Below are positions 16,487 to 28,202 of a stretch of 64,000 bases of DNA, piece by piece. The translations under genes and the position numbers were made by a program. The notes below the pieces were generated by a model, which was not told the DNA's origin, did no database searches, and saw only the letters and a program-made list of their open reading frames with translations. Position 1 is the first letter of the stretch, and each line of letters starts with the position of its first letter. Origin of the DNA: Pycnococcus provasolii (taxonomy: Eukaryota; Chlorophyta; Pseudoscourfieldiophyceae; Pseudoscourfieldiales; Pycnococcaceae); NCBI GenBank assembly GCA_938743325.2, contig OW568861.1:248001-312000 (forward strand), read 5' to 3'.

Positions 16487-19400
16487 TTAAATCGCCGATT
16501 CGAGCGGCTTCTCTTTCTTTCGCGCCTGTCGCAGTCGAGCTTGTAGCTCAGGTCTCGTCCCACTGGTATCCACGCCGCGAGCCTTGCACTCTGCCACAAG
16601 ATCAGACTTTAGCATTTTGCTGAGTGCTGGGGCGTTGTCCGACTTCGCCTTCGCCTTCGCGTTGCGCTTGCTCCGCGGATTCGAGGCATCAACCAGATCT
16701 GCATGTCGACCGAGCCATACAAGCGTGTCGCGATAACTCAGCTCAGGTGAGGTGTCAACATCAGCAGCTGATTCGCTTTTCACTTTTTCCATGTACTTCA
16801 GCGCACGATTGCGGATACGCGTCGAATACCTTTCCAGATGCTCTGTGACATCCGACACCTCCAGCATATTGGTAGGCGTGCCATCTTTGACCAGAGATTG
16901 CAACGGCGCCCTTTGCATCTCTGGGGCACCCAATTGGACCAACTCTTCCGGCAGCTTATGGTCAACGTACGGCCCGAAATGTCCTTGATAGATCACAAGA
17001 GGCCCGCCTATGACGTCGTTCTCGCCCACATATCGGCCCAGTGATCCCTCGAGGCTCACGAGCGCCATTTCGAGACAAATTTCAGACACATCATCCTTGG
17101 AAGCAGTCGCTCTAACCATACGCTCATCGACACCCTCACGTGGTTCAAGTGCAAAGTAAGGTCCGTACGGACCGTCGCGGGCCCAGATCTCACTGCCGCC
17201 GTAAGCATCCTCGCTTAGTCCATGCGACTGCAGCCAGGCGGTGGGCACGGTGCCTAACTTAAGCGGAAATCCTCTCATCTTCCCCAACCTCTCCACGATT
17301 CGAATCTCTTCGCTGATCGCACTCTCAGCTGCGACGAAGGACTTGGATCGCTTCACCGTGGCAGGCAGCGAGCCGGTCACCGCGGCTCCTGCGTGGCTAA
17401 GCAAGAGCAAATTCTCCAGATCACGCACGCTCAAGCTGTAGCTGCATTTGGGGTGATCTGAGCAACCAATAAACCACCGGCCCGATCGAGATGGCTTAAA
17501 GCTGAGCTCAGCCTTACCACACTCAGGGCACGTCGGTCGCCTTATGTCCGCATCAGCGGCTGCGGCTTCGGCATTGGCGAGGTGGTCAAGCAGCACGGCG
17601 CAAAGCTCTGGGCAAAGTTCTTCATTCAGCTCATCAATCACACCCGACGTGCTGAGGTGCTCCATCTTGTCAGCAATCGTCGCCTGCAGAGGATCCCAGA
17701 AGGAGTCGAGAACCATCTGGCCAGTCAAATCCTCCTGCTGCAGCTGCTGCAGCTTATCGTCCCCCTCCTCTCCCTCAGAATTGTCCTCACTGCGCGCGAT
17801 TGTGTCTAATTTCTTTTCCATAGAGGCGGTGAATCCGTAGTCGACATAACTCGGAAAGTGCTTGATGAGAAATTCCGTCAATAACCGTCCAGTGGAGGTG
17901 GGCCGAAGCACTCCTGAACCGACACCGCTCGCCGCAAGGGCGTCCCTATCGTCAACGTATTGCCTTTTGCGCAGCACCTCAAGGATCGTTGCGTACGTGG
18001 ACGGGCGGCCCACGCCAATCGACTCCATCTTCTTAACAATACTGCCATCATTGTATCGTCGAGGCGGGGAGGTGAGATGCGCCGTCACCTCCGGATTGTC
18101 CTCGCCGCCAGCAGTGCTGCGAAGCTCTAATGAATCGCCAGCACCGAGATTGGCCCACCAGGATTCCATTCCCGTCTCCAGCGGCTCATCTTGGTACCAG
18201 GTTGCACGGTCGCGTAATTTTCGCGCGCCGTCGAATGTCACGTAGCTTGCCGTAGCCTTAAGCTTCACCGACGCCGTAGCATCCTCCACCTCCATGCGCA
18301 CGGTGGCAAGTCGCGTGGGAGCGCATCGACTCGCCATGGCACGCTCCCAAATGAGAGCGTACAGCCTAAGCTCGTCGTTCCTCCAGCTACCCATACCAGC
18401 AAGGATTTTCGGAGTTAATATTGGGTTTGTCGGCCGAATCGCCTCGTGAGCACCCTGCACACCAGCCTGCTTCTTCCTGCGACGATTCGTACCGGCATCA
18501 GCATCGCCGAGTACGAAGTCAGACCCTAGAAGCTCAGCGACGCCACCGCGAAGCTCTTCGTCTGCACGAGGCGAAATGGCGCTGCTGTCGGTGCGCATAT
18601 ACGTAATCAGACCCTCTTCCGCACCAGCACCCTCGTACAAGCGCTGCGCCGCGGTCATGCATCGAGTTCCACTCATGCCGAGCACTTGATTTGCCTTTTG
18701 CTGCATCGTAGACGTGGTAAACGGCGGCGGGTTGCGACGCGACATCTTCCCACGTACAACATCGGTAACGGTGAGCTCCGGATTCTGCCGCAGGAGTTCT
18801 ACCACACGCACGGCATCGTCATACGAAGCGAAGCGCCCCGCTCGTACAGAAGCATCTCGTGCTTGGCCTCTGCCACCGCCGCCCTCCTCCTCGTCGTCGT
18901 CCTCGTCGTCATCGTTGCTGCTCGTTAGATCACCGCAGCTCTGAACGATGAGTTCGACGCCTTGTCTGCTGTCATCTGCGCCTCCTACGGGCATCGCGCG
19001 CACGACGATGGTGAAATACTCGCTAGGCTTGAAGTTCATCAACTCCCGCTCGCGCTCACATAGGAGGCGTAGCGCAACGCTCTGCACGCGTCCGGCGGAC
19101 GGGCAGCCGGGCATCTTTTGCCACAGCAGCGGGCTGACATGAAATCCAAACAGGTGATCAAGGCACCTTCTTGCGAGGGCAGCATCCACGAGGCTGGCGC
19201 TTAGATGTCGCGGGTTGCTGAGCGCCTCGCGCACGGCGCGTTCCGTCACCTCTTGGAACACGCATCTCGACACAGTGACCTGTCGTCGTGTTGCCGCGGC
19301 ACTTTGGCGTGGTTTGGATGGCGTGTCAACCGCCAGAAGCGGTCGCTCGACTGTGTCCTCTTCGCACGATGACAGCACAACACCCATGGACTTGTCATTA

Positions 19401-20032
19401 AGCATGATCTCGTCGAGTGCTTGCACGACGTGCCACGCGATTGCCTCGCCCTCGCGGTCCGGGTCCGTCATCAGCACGAGCGAGTCGTATTTCTCCACCT
19501 CCTCGGCAATGCTACGCAGGAGGGGACGCTTATTTTTTATGTAGGACCAGTTGAGCTTGTAGTGGTAGTGTTTTGTTGTACCGTCGTCGGCGTCCGCGTC
19601 GTTCCTCTCGGCGACGAGCGCCTTGTTTCCGATTAGCTCACGCACGTGTCCGATGGTTGCAAGAACCTTGAAATCGTCTCCGAGCCACTTCTGCAGCTTG
19701 CGCGCCTTTGCTGGCGATTCGACGAGTATCACACCCGTCTTTGGTGGTGGCGGTGGTGGCGGTGGCGGCGGTGGCGGCGAGGCGGCGGCGGCAAACGTCT
19801 GCGTCGTTGACGCGGAGATTGTGAGATGACGACGCAACGCAACCCCACTAACCCCCACGGCGTCGCGCTGCCGAACATGCTGCCCGTACCCGTACTTGTA
19901 CGCAAGCGGCAAGGGCACGTACCACGGCACGACCACAAGACCACGACAAGTATGCCCACAAGCATGCATATGGCATACACGCCGGGTAGACGCTGAGCGT
20001 GGTGGGTAGACCCTGAGGTAGCGGAGGCTCAT
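16487..20032 (-). CDS. Type IA DNA topoisomerase (bacterial TopA type), probably organellar
   Basis: This ATP-independent enzyme relaxes negatively supercoiled DNA. From the ATG at 20032 the protein has 1181 residues. The first 97 are basic with a run of 12 Pro and fit an organelle targeting peptide plus linker. The TOPRIM domain begins VILVESPAKARK (about 101), with the metal-binding TDPDREGEAIAWH motif. The active-site Tyr lies in GLITYMRTDS, and PSAGRVQS and GRPSTYATI are conserved. A C-terminal zinc-type module CPECG...GCSDHPKC follows, and the last 40 residues form a SAP-like DNA-binding motif (LKSDLVAECKARGVDTSGTR). An acidic insertion and a short insert near 290 are lineage-specific. 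Chloroplast or mitochondrial location is inferred from the bacterial type and the leader. Confidence 0.93.
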   Translation of the reverse strand: MSLRYLRVYPPRSASTRRVCHMHACGHTCRGLVVVPWYVPLPLAYKYGYGQHVRQRDAVGVSGVALRRHLTISASTTQTFAAAASPPPPPPPPPPPPKTGVILVESPAKARKLQKWLGDDFKVLATIGHVRELIGNKALVAERNDADADDGTTKHYHYKLNWSYIKNKRPLLRSIAEEVEKYDSLVLMTDPDREGEAIAWHVVQALDEIMLNDKSMGVVLSSCEEDTVERPLLAVDTPSKPRQSAAATRRQVTVSRCVFQEVTERAVREALSNPRHLSASLVDAALARRCLDHLFGFHVSPLLWQKMPGCPSAGRVQSVALRLLCERERELMNFKPSEYFTIVVRAMPVGGADDSRQGVELIVQSCGDLTSSNDDDEDDDEEEGGGGRGQARDASVRAGRFASYDDAVRVVELLRQNPELTVTDVVRGKMSRRNPPPFTTSTMQQKANQVLGMSGTRCMTAAQRLYEGAGAEEGLITYMRTDSSAISPRADEELRGGVAELLGSDFVLGDADAGTNRRRKKQAGVQGAHEAIRPTNPILTPKILAGMGSWRNDELRLYALIWERAMASRCAPTRLATVRMEVEDATASVKLKATASYVTFDGARKLRDRATWYQDEPLETGMESWWANLGAGDSLELRSTAGGEDNPEVTAHLTSPPRRYNDGSIVKKMESIGVGRPSTYATILEVLRKRQYVDDRDALAASGVGSGVLRPTSTGRLLTEFLIKHFPSYVDYGFTASMEKKLDTIARSEDNSEGEEGDDKLQQLQQEDLTGQMVLDSFWDPLQATIADKMEHLSTSGVIDELNEELCPELCAVLLDHLANAEAAAADADIRRPTCPECGKAELSFKPSRSGRWFIGCSDHPKCSYSLSVRDLENLLLLSHAGAAVTGSLPATVKRSKSFVAAESAISEEIRIVERLGKMRGFPLKLGTVPTAWLQSHGLSEDAYGGSEIWARDGPYGPYFALEPREGVDERMVRATASKDDVSEICLEMALVSLEGSLGRYVGENDVIGGPLVIYQGHFGPYVDHKLPEELVQLGAPEMQRAPLQSLVKDGTPTNMLEVSDVTEHLERYSTRIRNRALKYMEKVKSESAADVDTSPELSYRDTLVWLGRHADLVDASNPRSKRNAKAKAKSDNAPALSKMLKSDLVAECKARGVDTSGTRPELQARLRQARKKEKPLESAI

Positions 20033-20198
20033 ATGCAAAATACAAATTACTAAAAAGCAGACAACACAACACAAAGCAGAGCAGCTGACACGATTTTCAG
20101 GGCATGGAAATACTTTATCCAAACCTGTTCGTGCAGGAAGGCGGAAAGAATACAGACAGACGAGGTTGGAATTCAAAACGACGGCGAAAAAGGCGGCG

Positions 20199-20252
20199 AA
20201 CCCTAACCCGAACCCTAGCCCTAACCCTAACCCTAACCCTAACCCTAACCCT
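20199..20252. repeat. Interstitial telomere-like (CCCTAA)n array
   Basis: About nine CCCTAA-type units stand in a row, the first few degenerate (cccgaa, cctagc). The array starts 167 bases upstream of the topoisomerase ATG at 20032, and the strand of that gene reads TTAGGG. It is too short and internal to be a chromosome end. Confidence 0.9.
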
Positions 20253-20294
20253 GGCCGAACCGTTCCAGGTCTACGGTACTACTCTATGATTCCT

Positions 20295-20330
20295 GGTAGG
20301 AAGGAGGGGCTCATGTCCATCCTTCCTACC
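20295..20330. repeat. Inverted repeat able to form a hairpin
   Basis: GGTAGGAAGGA (20295-20305) and TCCTTCCTACC (20320-20330) are perfect complements across a 14-base loop. The same stem, with another loop, recurs at 37986-38008. Confidence 0.75.
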
Positions 20331-21046
20331 TCTATGTAGATGCCAGATGATGACCTAAAGCCTAAAGGTGGTTGCCGTGGTTCTTCTCTGGACTCTCTCT
20401 CTCTCTCTCCATGACTCCCTACCCGTAGGTGGAGGCCTTCTTCACTTCTTCCTCCGGCAAGACCGGCATCAGACATAACCTTACGTCAGAGGGGAGGGCG
20501 CCAGTGCAAAATATCATGCCCACCGTGGCCCACCCTCCGCCCTCCAGGGGAGAGTCTCCAGTGGGCGGCCCGCGGGTGCCGGGAGGAGGAGGAGGAGCAG
20601 GAGGAGGAGGGCCCCCACGTACGATGGTCTACTGTACTGGAGAGGCGTGGGAAGGGCGTGCTTCGAACGTCTTTTGAGACTGTGAGAAGGAACTCAAGGG
20701 AAGGAGGTTTGTCTTGTACTCGGGTGTGTTTTTTAGGGTTACGACCGGGTTCGCCTCTGTTGAGGTGGAGGGAGGGAGAGAGATGGACGCGTTCCCCTCA
20801 ACTCCTTAAGGGTATGTATGTAACCACGATAGGACGAACTCGTCTTATGCTCAAGAGAACGTGCACGTATTTCTAAGGTGGTACACTTCGTTAGATATCA
20901 GCGTTCGGCGTTACACGACACACAAACCTGCACCAGGCTCTTGAGTGCGCTACTCCTTGTAACCACAGAAAACCCGCCGTCAGCACCTCACTCCCAAGTT
21001 TTTATTTTTTGAATCGGTCCCTTGCGGAAGTTTGAGAGCACCAAGC

Positions 21047-21843
<797 letters not shown>

Positions 21844-22859
21844 TTTTGTACTTTACGGGTTGTTCTGGTAGTGTGTAGCGCAATGACGCGGGCCGGGGGA
21901 GGGGAGGGGAGGGGAGGGGAGGCAACGGGCAGACGGGGGGGGGGGGGAGAGCTCTGAGCGCAACAAGACCGATACACGCACAGAGGGGAGGGGAGGGGGG
22001 GGAGGGGGGAGGCGTGCGTGCGTTGCGTTGCGTTGTGTTGCGTTGGAAGGGCAGCGAAGGCGAAGGCGAAGGCGAAGGCAAAGGAGGAGTCCACTGCTCA
22101 TAGTCCACTCCCTCCCTCCGTCCTTCGAGTCTTCGCTTGCGTGCCAAACCTAGCTCTTAGCGATTTGCAAGTGCTGTGTGCTTGCAAGTGTTCGTTCGGC
22201 ACAACACAGGCGAAGAATACTGGCGGGGTTTTTTTTTTGCCCGCCGTTGTCGCTTGTGCGTCCTCCTCTCAAAAACATCGCAACACGCATCATTCCCCAT
22301 GGACATGTCGCACTCAAGTTAGCCCACGTGCGAAAGTGCGAAGCGTCGAGTCGCCGCCCAACTGGTCAGTTGTGTGCGCGTTGGCCTTGCCCTTGCCCTT
22401 GATGATGCCTAGTTTTGCCGACACAGCACAGGCAACAAAAGCCTCCAGAGCTCCGTACTGTAGTACTACTGTAGCACTCGTTCCAGGTACAACCAAAGGG
22501 GCAACCAAAGGGCAAGCAGCAGAACATCACCTTCAACAACAACAACAACAAGCAACACAACACCCCTGGGGGCAAACCGTGACCAAGTGAAAAGTAGCCG
22601 TTAGATTGTCAAATACATAGGGGATACATGCTATGCGCCCCGCCCTGTTCTGCAGTTCCTGGTTGCCCTCAAGGGTTTGCTTTGCCGCGGCTTGTTCCTG
22701 AAAGCAGAAAGAATAGCCTTCCCGTTCCCTTTCAACTTTCAACTTTCAAGGGTTCTCCCCTCCACTACCCTCGCCTAGGGTGTCCTGCTTCGCCTCTCCC
22801 TCCCTTTCCCTCCCCCTTTCCCTCACTCTCTTTCCCTCCCTCACTTCTCTTCTTTCATA
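21844..22859. promoter_or_regulatory. Bidirectional spacer between the calmodulin genes
   Basis: This 1016-bp region should carry both calmodulin promoters. Next to copy A there are G-rich runs (ggggaggggaggggaggggagg at about 21897, a run of 13 G near 21936, and gggg clusters near 21985) with quadruplex potential. Next to copy B there is a matching C/T-rich stretch (22790-22857). GTACTGTA lies at 22455-22462. A (CAA)n stretch lies near 22530. No gene is supported. Confidence 0.5.
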
Positions 22860-23983
<1,124 letters not shown>

Positions 23984-24273
23984 GCTTGGTGCTCTCAAAC
24001 TTCCGCAAGGGACCGATTCAAAAAATAAAAACTTGGGAGTGAGGTGCTGACGGCGGGTTTCTGTGTTTTCTGTGTTTTTGGCGCAACAACACTTAAATGA
24101 GTAGCGCGCACAAGAAGCCTGTTGTAGGTGTGTGTGTCGTGTAAAGCCGAAGGCAACATATTTTTCTAGCCTTTTATTAGATATGTGTCAACAACGACAA
24201 GCGCGTGAGAGTAGCAGGAAAAAAATTCGGAAAAAGAAGTTATTTACATGTGCACATGTTCTCGTTTTGCCAA

Positions 24274-25011
24274 TCATGTTGTGCTTTTCCCTCCTGCGTG
24301 GAACTCCTCTTCAAGTGTGCCATCGTGGTGCATCTGCATGAGCACGTCGTGACCGCCGACAAACTCGCCGTCGACAAAAATCTGTGGGATGGTTGGCCAC
24401 TTCGTGTACTCCTTGATGCCCTCGCGTAACTCAGGATCCTCGAGAACGTTGCGACTTCCATACTTCACCTCGTACGCATCGAGCACACGACAAACGTTTC
24501 CACTGAAACCACACTGCGGAAAGTCGGGGTAGCCCTGCATGGCATATGGCAAGATACGATGGGTTGGTGTCAGTTCTTCTCTGCGAAGTGGATTTCCGGC
24601 TCGTCGACAAAAGCACTGCAAGTAGGACCAAAAAACAAAAGCATAAAGGCAAAAAAGACTGAGCGCTTGGCGCTTGGCCACACCTACCTTCATGTACACA
24701 AACACTTTGTTTGCTTTCAGATCTTTTTCAATCGTCTCCAGCACACTCGCCGTCGTACCCTCGTTCGCCTGCGGCTTGAAGTCGTCGTGGGTGTCACTTG
24801 ATGAGGATGACGCAAAGCCGCGAGCGTTCACGCCAAACACCGTCGACGAGGAGTCAGTGCCTGACCGCCCTAACAAAAGCCCAGAGAGTGCACCGTGAGA
24901 GAGTGACAGGGCGCGAACGTGTACACCTGACGTATTAGTGACGTAGGCGGAGCTCACGAGGAGGCGGGACGCAAGCGCGGAGGGAACAGCGCGCCGAAGA
25001 GCACCGGCCAT
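24274..25011 (-). CDS. Monothiol CGFS glutaredoxin, organelle-targeted (two exons)
   Basis: Monothiol CGFS glutaredoxins carry or deliver iron-sulfur clusters (GRX5/GRXS15 class). Exon 1 is 24688-25011 and exon 2 is 24274-24534. The intron 24535-24687 begins GTAGGT and ends CATGCAG. The joined 194-residue protein restores the family block [24 protein letters not shown]. Downstream [20 protein letters not shown] carries the conserved TIPQ and GG motifs of the glutathione site. Residues 1-85 are Ala/Ser/Arg-rich and look like a mitochondrial or plastid leader. The intron is 153 nt, divisible by three and without a stop, so an unspliced message would add 51 residues before the active site. Confidence 0.93.
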   Translation of the reverse strand: MAGALRRAVPSALASRLLVSSAYVTNTSGVHVRALSLSHGALSGLLLGRSGTDSSSTVFGVNARGFASSSSSDTHDDFKPQANEGTTASVLETIEKDLKANKVFVYMKVGVAKRQALSLFCLYAFVFWSYLQCFCRRAGNPLRREELTPTHRILPYAMQGYPDFPQCGFSGNVCRVLDAYEVKYGSRNVLEDPELREGIKEYTKWPTIPQIFVDGEFVGGHDVLMQMHHDGTLEEEFHAGGKSTT

Positions 25012-25231
25012 TTTGGCGAGGGGAAAATGGAGGAGGTTGTAGTTGTGGTTGGAGAAGCAGCGAACTGAGCGAAGGGGCAACGACAACGAGGACAAGCAAG
25101 CTGGAATTGTTCCAGCTTGGAAAACACAAACCCCCAAACCCACCATTTTTTAAAATGATTCGGGCTTTGGGCGGAGGTGACACAAGGGATGCGGAAACGT
25201 GGGGATGGCGTTGTTTTACAATCAAGTCAAT

Positions 25232-26422
25232 TCAACCACTTGTGGTGCTGCTCACGTCCAGCCAGCACAGGCACTCGCCTTGGCTCACGGCGAATGCGCC
25301 GCCACTCTGTGCGCCGGGCTCGGCGCACACGCTCACGAGTGGAAGCGACTCGTGGAGCAGCGCGCGATCACCGCGCTCGGCGCTTGGGACGAGGTTCACG
25401 GCGTCGGCGTGAGCGATGGCGCGCGTCAGAGCACCTCCAGCGCAGCTAGCAAGGCACGCAGGAATTCCTGACGAGCCGCTGAACTCGCAAGGATCCAGCG
25501 TCAGGTCGGTGACGCATCCTCCGCCGTAAGGCACGCTGCCAAGCGAAGCAGCCACCGGCCCGCGGCCAGCCATGCGCACGTCCCACGCAAGCACGACGCC
25601 GTGCCCTCCGCCAAGCAGCACGAGTTCAGGCCGGCCTTCGGGGCTGAGCACGCGCCTCGGGCCTGCTGGTCCAGGACGCAGTGCCTGGGGCGCTGGCGCG
25701 CACTGAGCAACCGCGTGGTTCCCAGCCGGTGCGCGTGCGTCGATCGTGCACGGCGCGCACTCGCGTCCCGCCGTGACGACGAAGTTTCCTCCGTAGACGT
25801 CGAGCGCGGTGACGCTCTTGGTGCTGTTGTCGTGTCCTTCTCGCACGACGAAGGAACTGTGCGATGAGTGATTCGAGTGCGGCTGCGACAAAACGACGCG
25901 TCCCATGGCATCCGCGCTGGCGAGCACGGGCTTGTCCCCCGAACCGTGTGACACGGCGAGAGCGAGCACGCGCCTGCCACCGTGCGGGCCAACAGCGGAC
26001 CCGCTATGCGCGGGCTCGAAGTATTCGGAAACGTCGCCGGTTTCAGGATTCTCGCCGAACATGGCGGTGCATTCTCCGTCGAGTGTACTTCTTGGCAGAG
26101 CAACCCTGAGCACATAAACGCCTCCGTGCGCATCCCCGACGGCGACAACGGACCCGCCGTCAGGCAGCGGCTGGCTGCATGCCGCGGTTGCCGTTGGCGT
26201 GTCGGGTACTTTCCACCACCTTCTCGACGTCACGACGGCTGATGCTCTCGGCGCGTCCCATTCACTTGAGACGGACAGCACGTGAATGACGTGCGCCTTG
26301 ACGTCGGGCGCATATCCGGTAATCAGGAGGTTGTGCTGTCTGTTCGTTTGTTCGTAGAAGGACAGGAGCGGCCTGACGAGCGTAGGCAGCGTCGAGATGG
26401 CGTGGCGGCCGACTTCCTCCAT
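25232..26422 (-). CDS. WD40-repeat protein, possibly Nup43-like
   Basis: The 396-residue protein has several blades of WD40 type: VVAVGDAHGGVYVL, PVLASADAMGRVVL, NFVVTAGRECAPCTI, VLLGGGHGVVLAWDVR and CLASCAGGALTRA. This gives roughly six or seven weak repeats and therefore a beta-propeller scaffold. The overall size and the AWDVR blade recall the nucleoporin Nup43, but the match is not strong enough to name it. A telomere-like array starts 131 bases, and GTAAAGTTTAC 22 bases, upstream of the start codon. Confidence 0.7.
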   Translation of the reverse strand: MEEVGRHAISTLPTLVRPLLSFYEQTNRQHNLLITGYAPDVKAHVIHVLSVSSEWDAPRASAVVTSRRWWKVPDTPTATAACSQPLPDGGSVVAVGDAHGGVYVLRVALPRSTLDGECTAMFGENPETGDVSEYFEPAHSGSAVGPHGGRRVLALAVSHGSGDKPVLASADAMGRVVLSQPHSNHSSHSSFVVREGHDNSTKSVTALDVYGGNFVVTAGRECAPCTIDARAPAGNHAVAQCAPAPQALRPGPAGPRRVLSPEGRPELVLLGGGHGVVLAWDVRMAGRGPVAASLGSVPYGGGCVTDLTLDPCEFSGSSGIPACLASCAGGALTRAIAHADAVNLVPSAERGDRALLHESLPLVSVCAEPGAQSGGAFAVSQGECLCWLDVSSTTSG

Positions 26423-27003
26423 AGACTAACTTCTTGCGGTGCCGTAAAGTTTACCGTAAAGGTATGGGTAGGAAGATCCAACAAAATGATACCCGGTAGG
26501 TACGAAGAATGGAACAGGGAAACTAGGAGGGGAGAAAAAGAAAAAAGGCGGGCTAACCCTAACCCTAAGAGTAGCCCTAACCCTAAGAGTAACCCTAACC
26601 CAAACCCTAACCCTAACCAATCCCTCGTTTCCACGGCCCCACTCCCAAAAAATAGTCTACGATAGTCTCTAGCTATGTTCTCCCTGGCAGCCTGGGCACC
26701 CCTTTTTAGTTTTTTGCATTTGCATGCCCATATGGCCAAGAACAAGGTCCAAGAACACGACGACACCGGAACCCCCAAACACTTTTTCCGTCTTTTTCTC
26801 CCTCCAGAATTCCCTTCCCCTCAATAAAAAATATGATCACAGCAGGCAGGGACCCCACCCCAAAAAGGCGAAAAATATCCGACCTGGACCTGGGTCATGG
26901 GTGGAGGTGATTGCATTCGTCCCCCCAGCTGGATGGAGCTGGAGCTGCCCGGCCCCGAAAGGTTGCACCAAAGGTCCCAAGGAAAAAGTGCGCGGGGGCC
27001 ATC
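26423..27003. promoter_or_regulatory. Divergent spacer between the WD40 and phosphatase genes
   Basis: This 581-bp spacer separates two divergent genes. It holds GTAAAGTTTAC (26444-26454), a telomere-like array (26553-26618) and an A/T-rich stretch near 26700-26835. The upstream continuation of the phosphatase frame (to 26911) has no ATG and is probably untranslated. Confidence 0.5.
26553..26618. repeat. Interstitial telomere-like (CCCTAA)n array
   Basis: Some ten units of CCCTAA are interrupted by gagtag/gagta spacers (ccctaagagtagccctaaccctaagagtaaccc). It starts 131 bases upstream of the WD40 gene's ATG, whose strand reads TTAGGG. Confidence 0.9.
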
Positions 27004-28098
27004 ATGTCCGCTCTGCATGTCTCCGCTCTGACGCATAGGCACACCACGTCTACCTGCCATAGGAGGCACATGCACGGTCCTTCCTTTCATCCTTCCCAAA
27101 GGTCAATCTCGCCTTCGTCGTTTGGTTTTTCTCGTCGTAGTCGTGGGTTAGGGCCTTCGTCTCGTCACAGCAAAGTGTCATGCCAAGCCTTCTCGTGGCG
27201 GTCCATCTTCCTGGGCGCGTCGTCAGCAGAAGCAGAAGAGACTTCATCCGCCTCGAAGGAGAAGTGGGCACGAGAGGAAGCGGCGCGAGAACAGTACAAC
27301 GCAACCATGAAGGCAGCCATGAGTAATCCGTTCGAATATCAACCGGAAATTGGACTTTACTACACGGAAATCACACCGGGCATGCTTGTGGGAACGCAAA
27401 TCAAATCACCCGAGGACGTCGACAGGCTCGTCGACTTCGAAGGCATGACCTCCGTCCTCAACATGCAGCAGGACAAGGATATTGAGTACTGGGGAGTTGA
27501 CCTCAAGCCGGTGATTCAAAGATGCAAGGAACGAGGAGTGCAGTACATACGCGTGCCCGCCGTCGACTTCTCAGGAGACTCGCTCAGAGGTGTGTCGGCA
27601 AAGGCGGCGGCGGCGCTCGAGTACTGCATGCGAGGTGACTTCGAAACGAGCGACGGGCAAGACGGAAGCGACGCCGGACCGCCGCCTCCGGGAACGTGTT
27701 ACTGCCACTGCACCGCTGGACTGGGAAGGTCGCCAGGCGCGGTCATCGCTTGGATGTACTGGTTTGGCGACTTCAGTAGGCTCGACGACGCGTACGACTT
27801 TCTGACCTTCAAGCGACCGTGCGGGCCAAAAAAGGAGGCGATCCGAGCGGCAACGTGGGACCTTCTTGGACGGCCGATGGAGAATGGCGAGCCGTGGCGG
27901 CCCTCCCACGACAACAACGACGACAACAACTCCCAAGAAGATCCCACGCCACCTCCCAATGCTGGCGTTGAGCTCACGGAGGAGGAGAAGCAGGTGATCC
28001 GCGACGCAATCTTTAAGAAGTATCCCGTGTCGTCCATCATGGCTGGCCAGCCGCCGAGAGCTTGGAATGTCTTCTTCGACTGGCTGCGTGGACGGTGA
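27004..28098 (+). CDS. LSF2-like phosphoglucan phosphatase, plastid-targeted
   Basis: Members of the SEX4/LSF2 family remove phosphate from starch glucans in the chloroplast. From the ATG at 27004 the protein has 364 residues. The first 65 are Ser/Arg/His-rich and fit a transit peptide. The dual-specificity phosphatase domain has the family blocks YYTEITPGMLVGTQ, LNMQQDKDIEYWGVDL and VPAVDFSGDSLR. The catalytic loop is HCTAGLGRSPG, with the CxAGLGR signature of glucan phosphatases. YDFLTFKRPCGPKKEAIRAATWDL follows, as in LSF2. I see no carbohydrate-binding module, which favours LSF2 over SEX4. The C terminus is longer than usual, with an Asp/Asn-rich linker and a closing block NVFFDWLRGR. Confidence 0.92.
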   Translation: MSALHVSALTHRHTTSTCHRRHMHGPSFHPSQRSISPSSFGFSRRSRGLGPSSRHSKVSCQAFSWRSIFLGASSAEAEETSSASKEKWAREEAAREQYNATMKAAMSNPFEYQPEIGLYYTEITPGMLVGTQIKSPEDVDRLVDFEGMTSVLNMQQDKDIEYWGVDLKPVIQRCKERGVQYIRVPAVDFSGDSLRGVSAKAAAALEYCMRGDFETSDGQDGSDAGPPPPGTCYCHCTAGLGRSPGAVIAWMYWFGDFSRLDDAYDFLTFKRPCGPKKEAIRAATWDLLGRPMENGEPWRPSHDNNDDNNSQEDPTPPPNAGVELTEEEKQVIRDAIFKKYPVSSIMAGQPPRAWNVFFDWLRGR

Positions 28099-28202
28099 AG
28101 ATGATGATGGACTCATCATGTTTTGTTATGCCTTCGGAGAACATAAGAGTGTTACTATTTCTTCATTTAGCATTTAGGTATAAAAAAACAAATGGAGCAC
28201 TT

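Larger units (their letters stand above)
20033..21046. other. Spacer between topoisomerase 5' end and calmodulin A 3' end
   Basis: About 1 kb without a supported gene. It carries a telomere-like array (20199-20252), a hairpin with arms GGTAGGAAGGA and TCCTTCCTACC (20295-20330), a CT run (20396-20410), a GGA-rich stretch (20583-20610) and TACTGTAC at 20630-20637. The last 80 bases or so (20965-21046) are the 3' untranslated region of calmodulin A and are nearly identical to that of calmodulin B. Confidence 0.5.
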
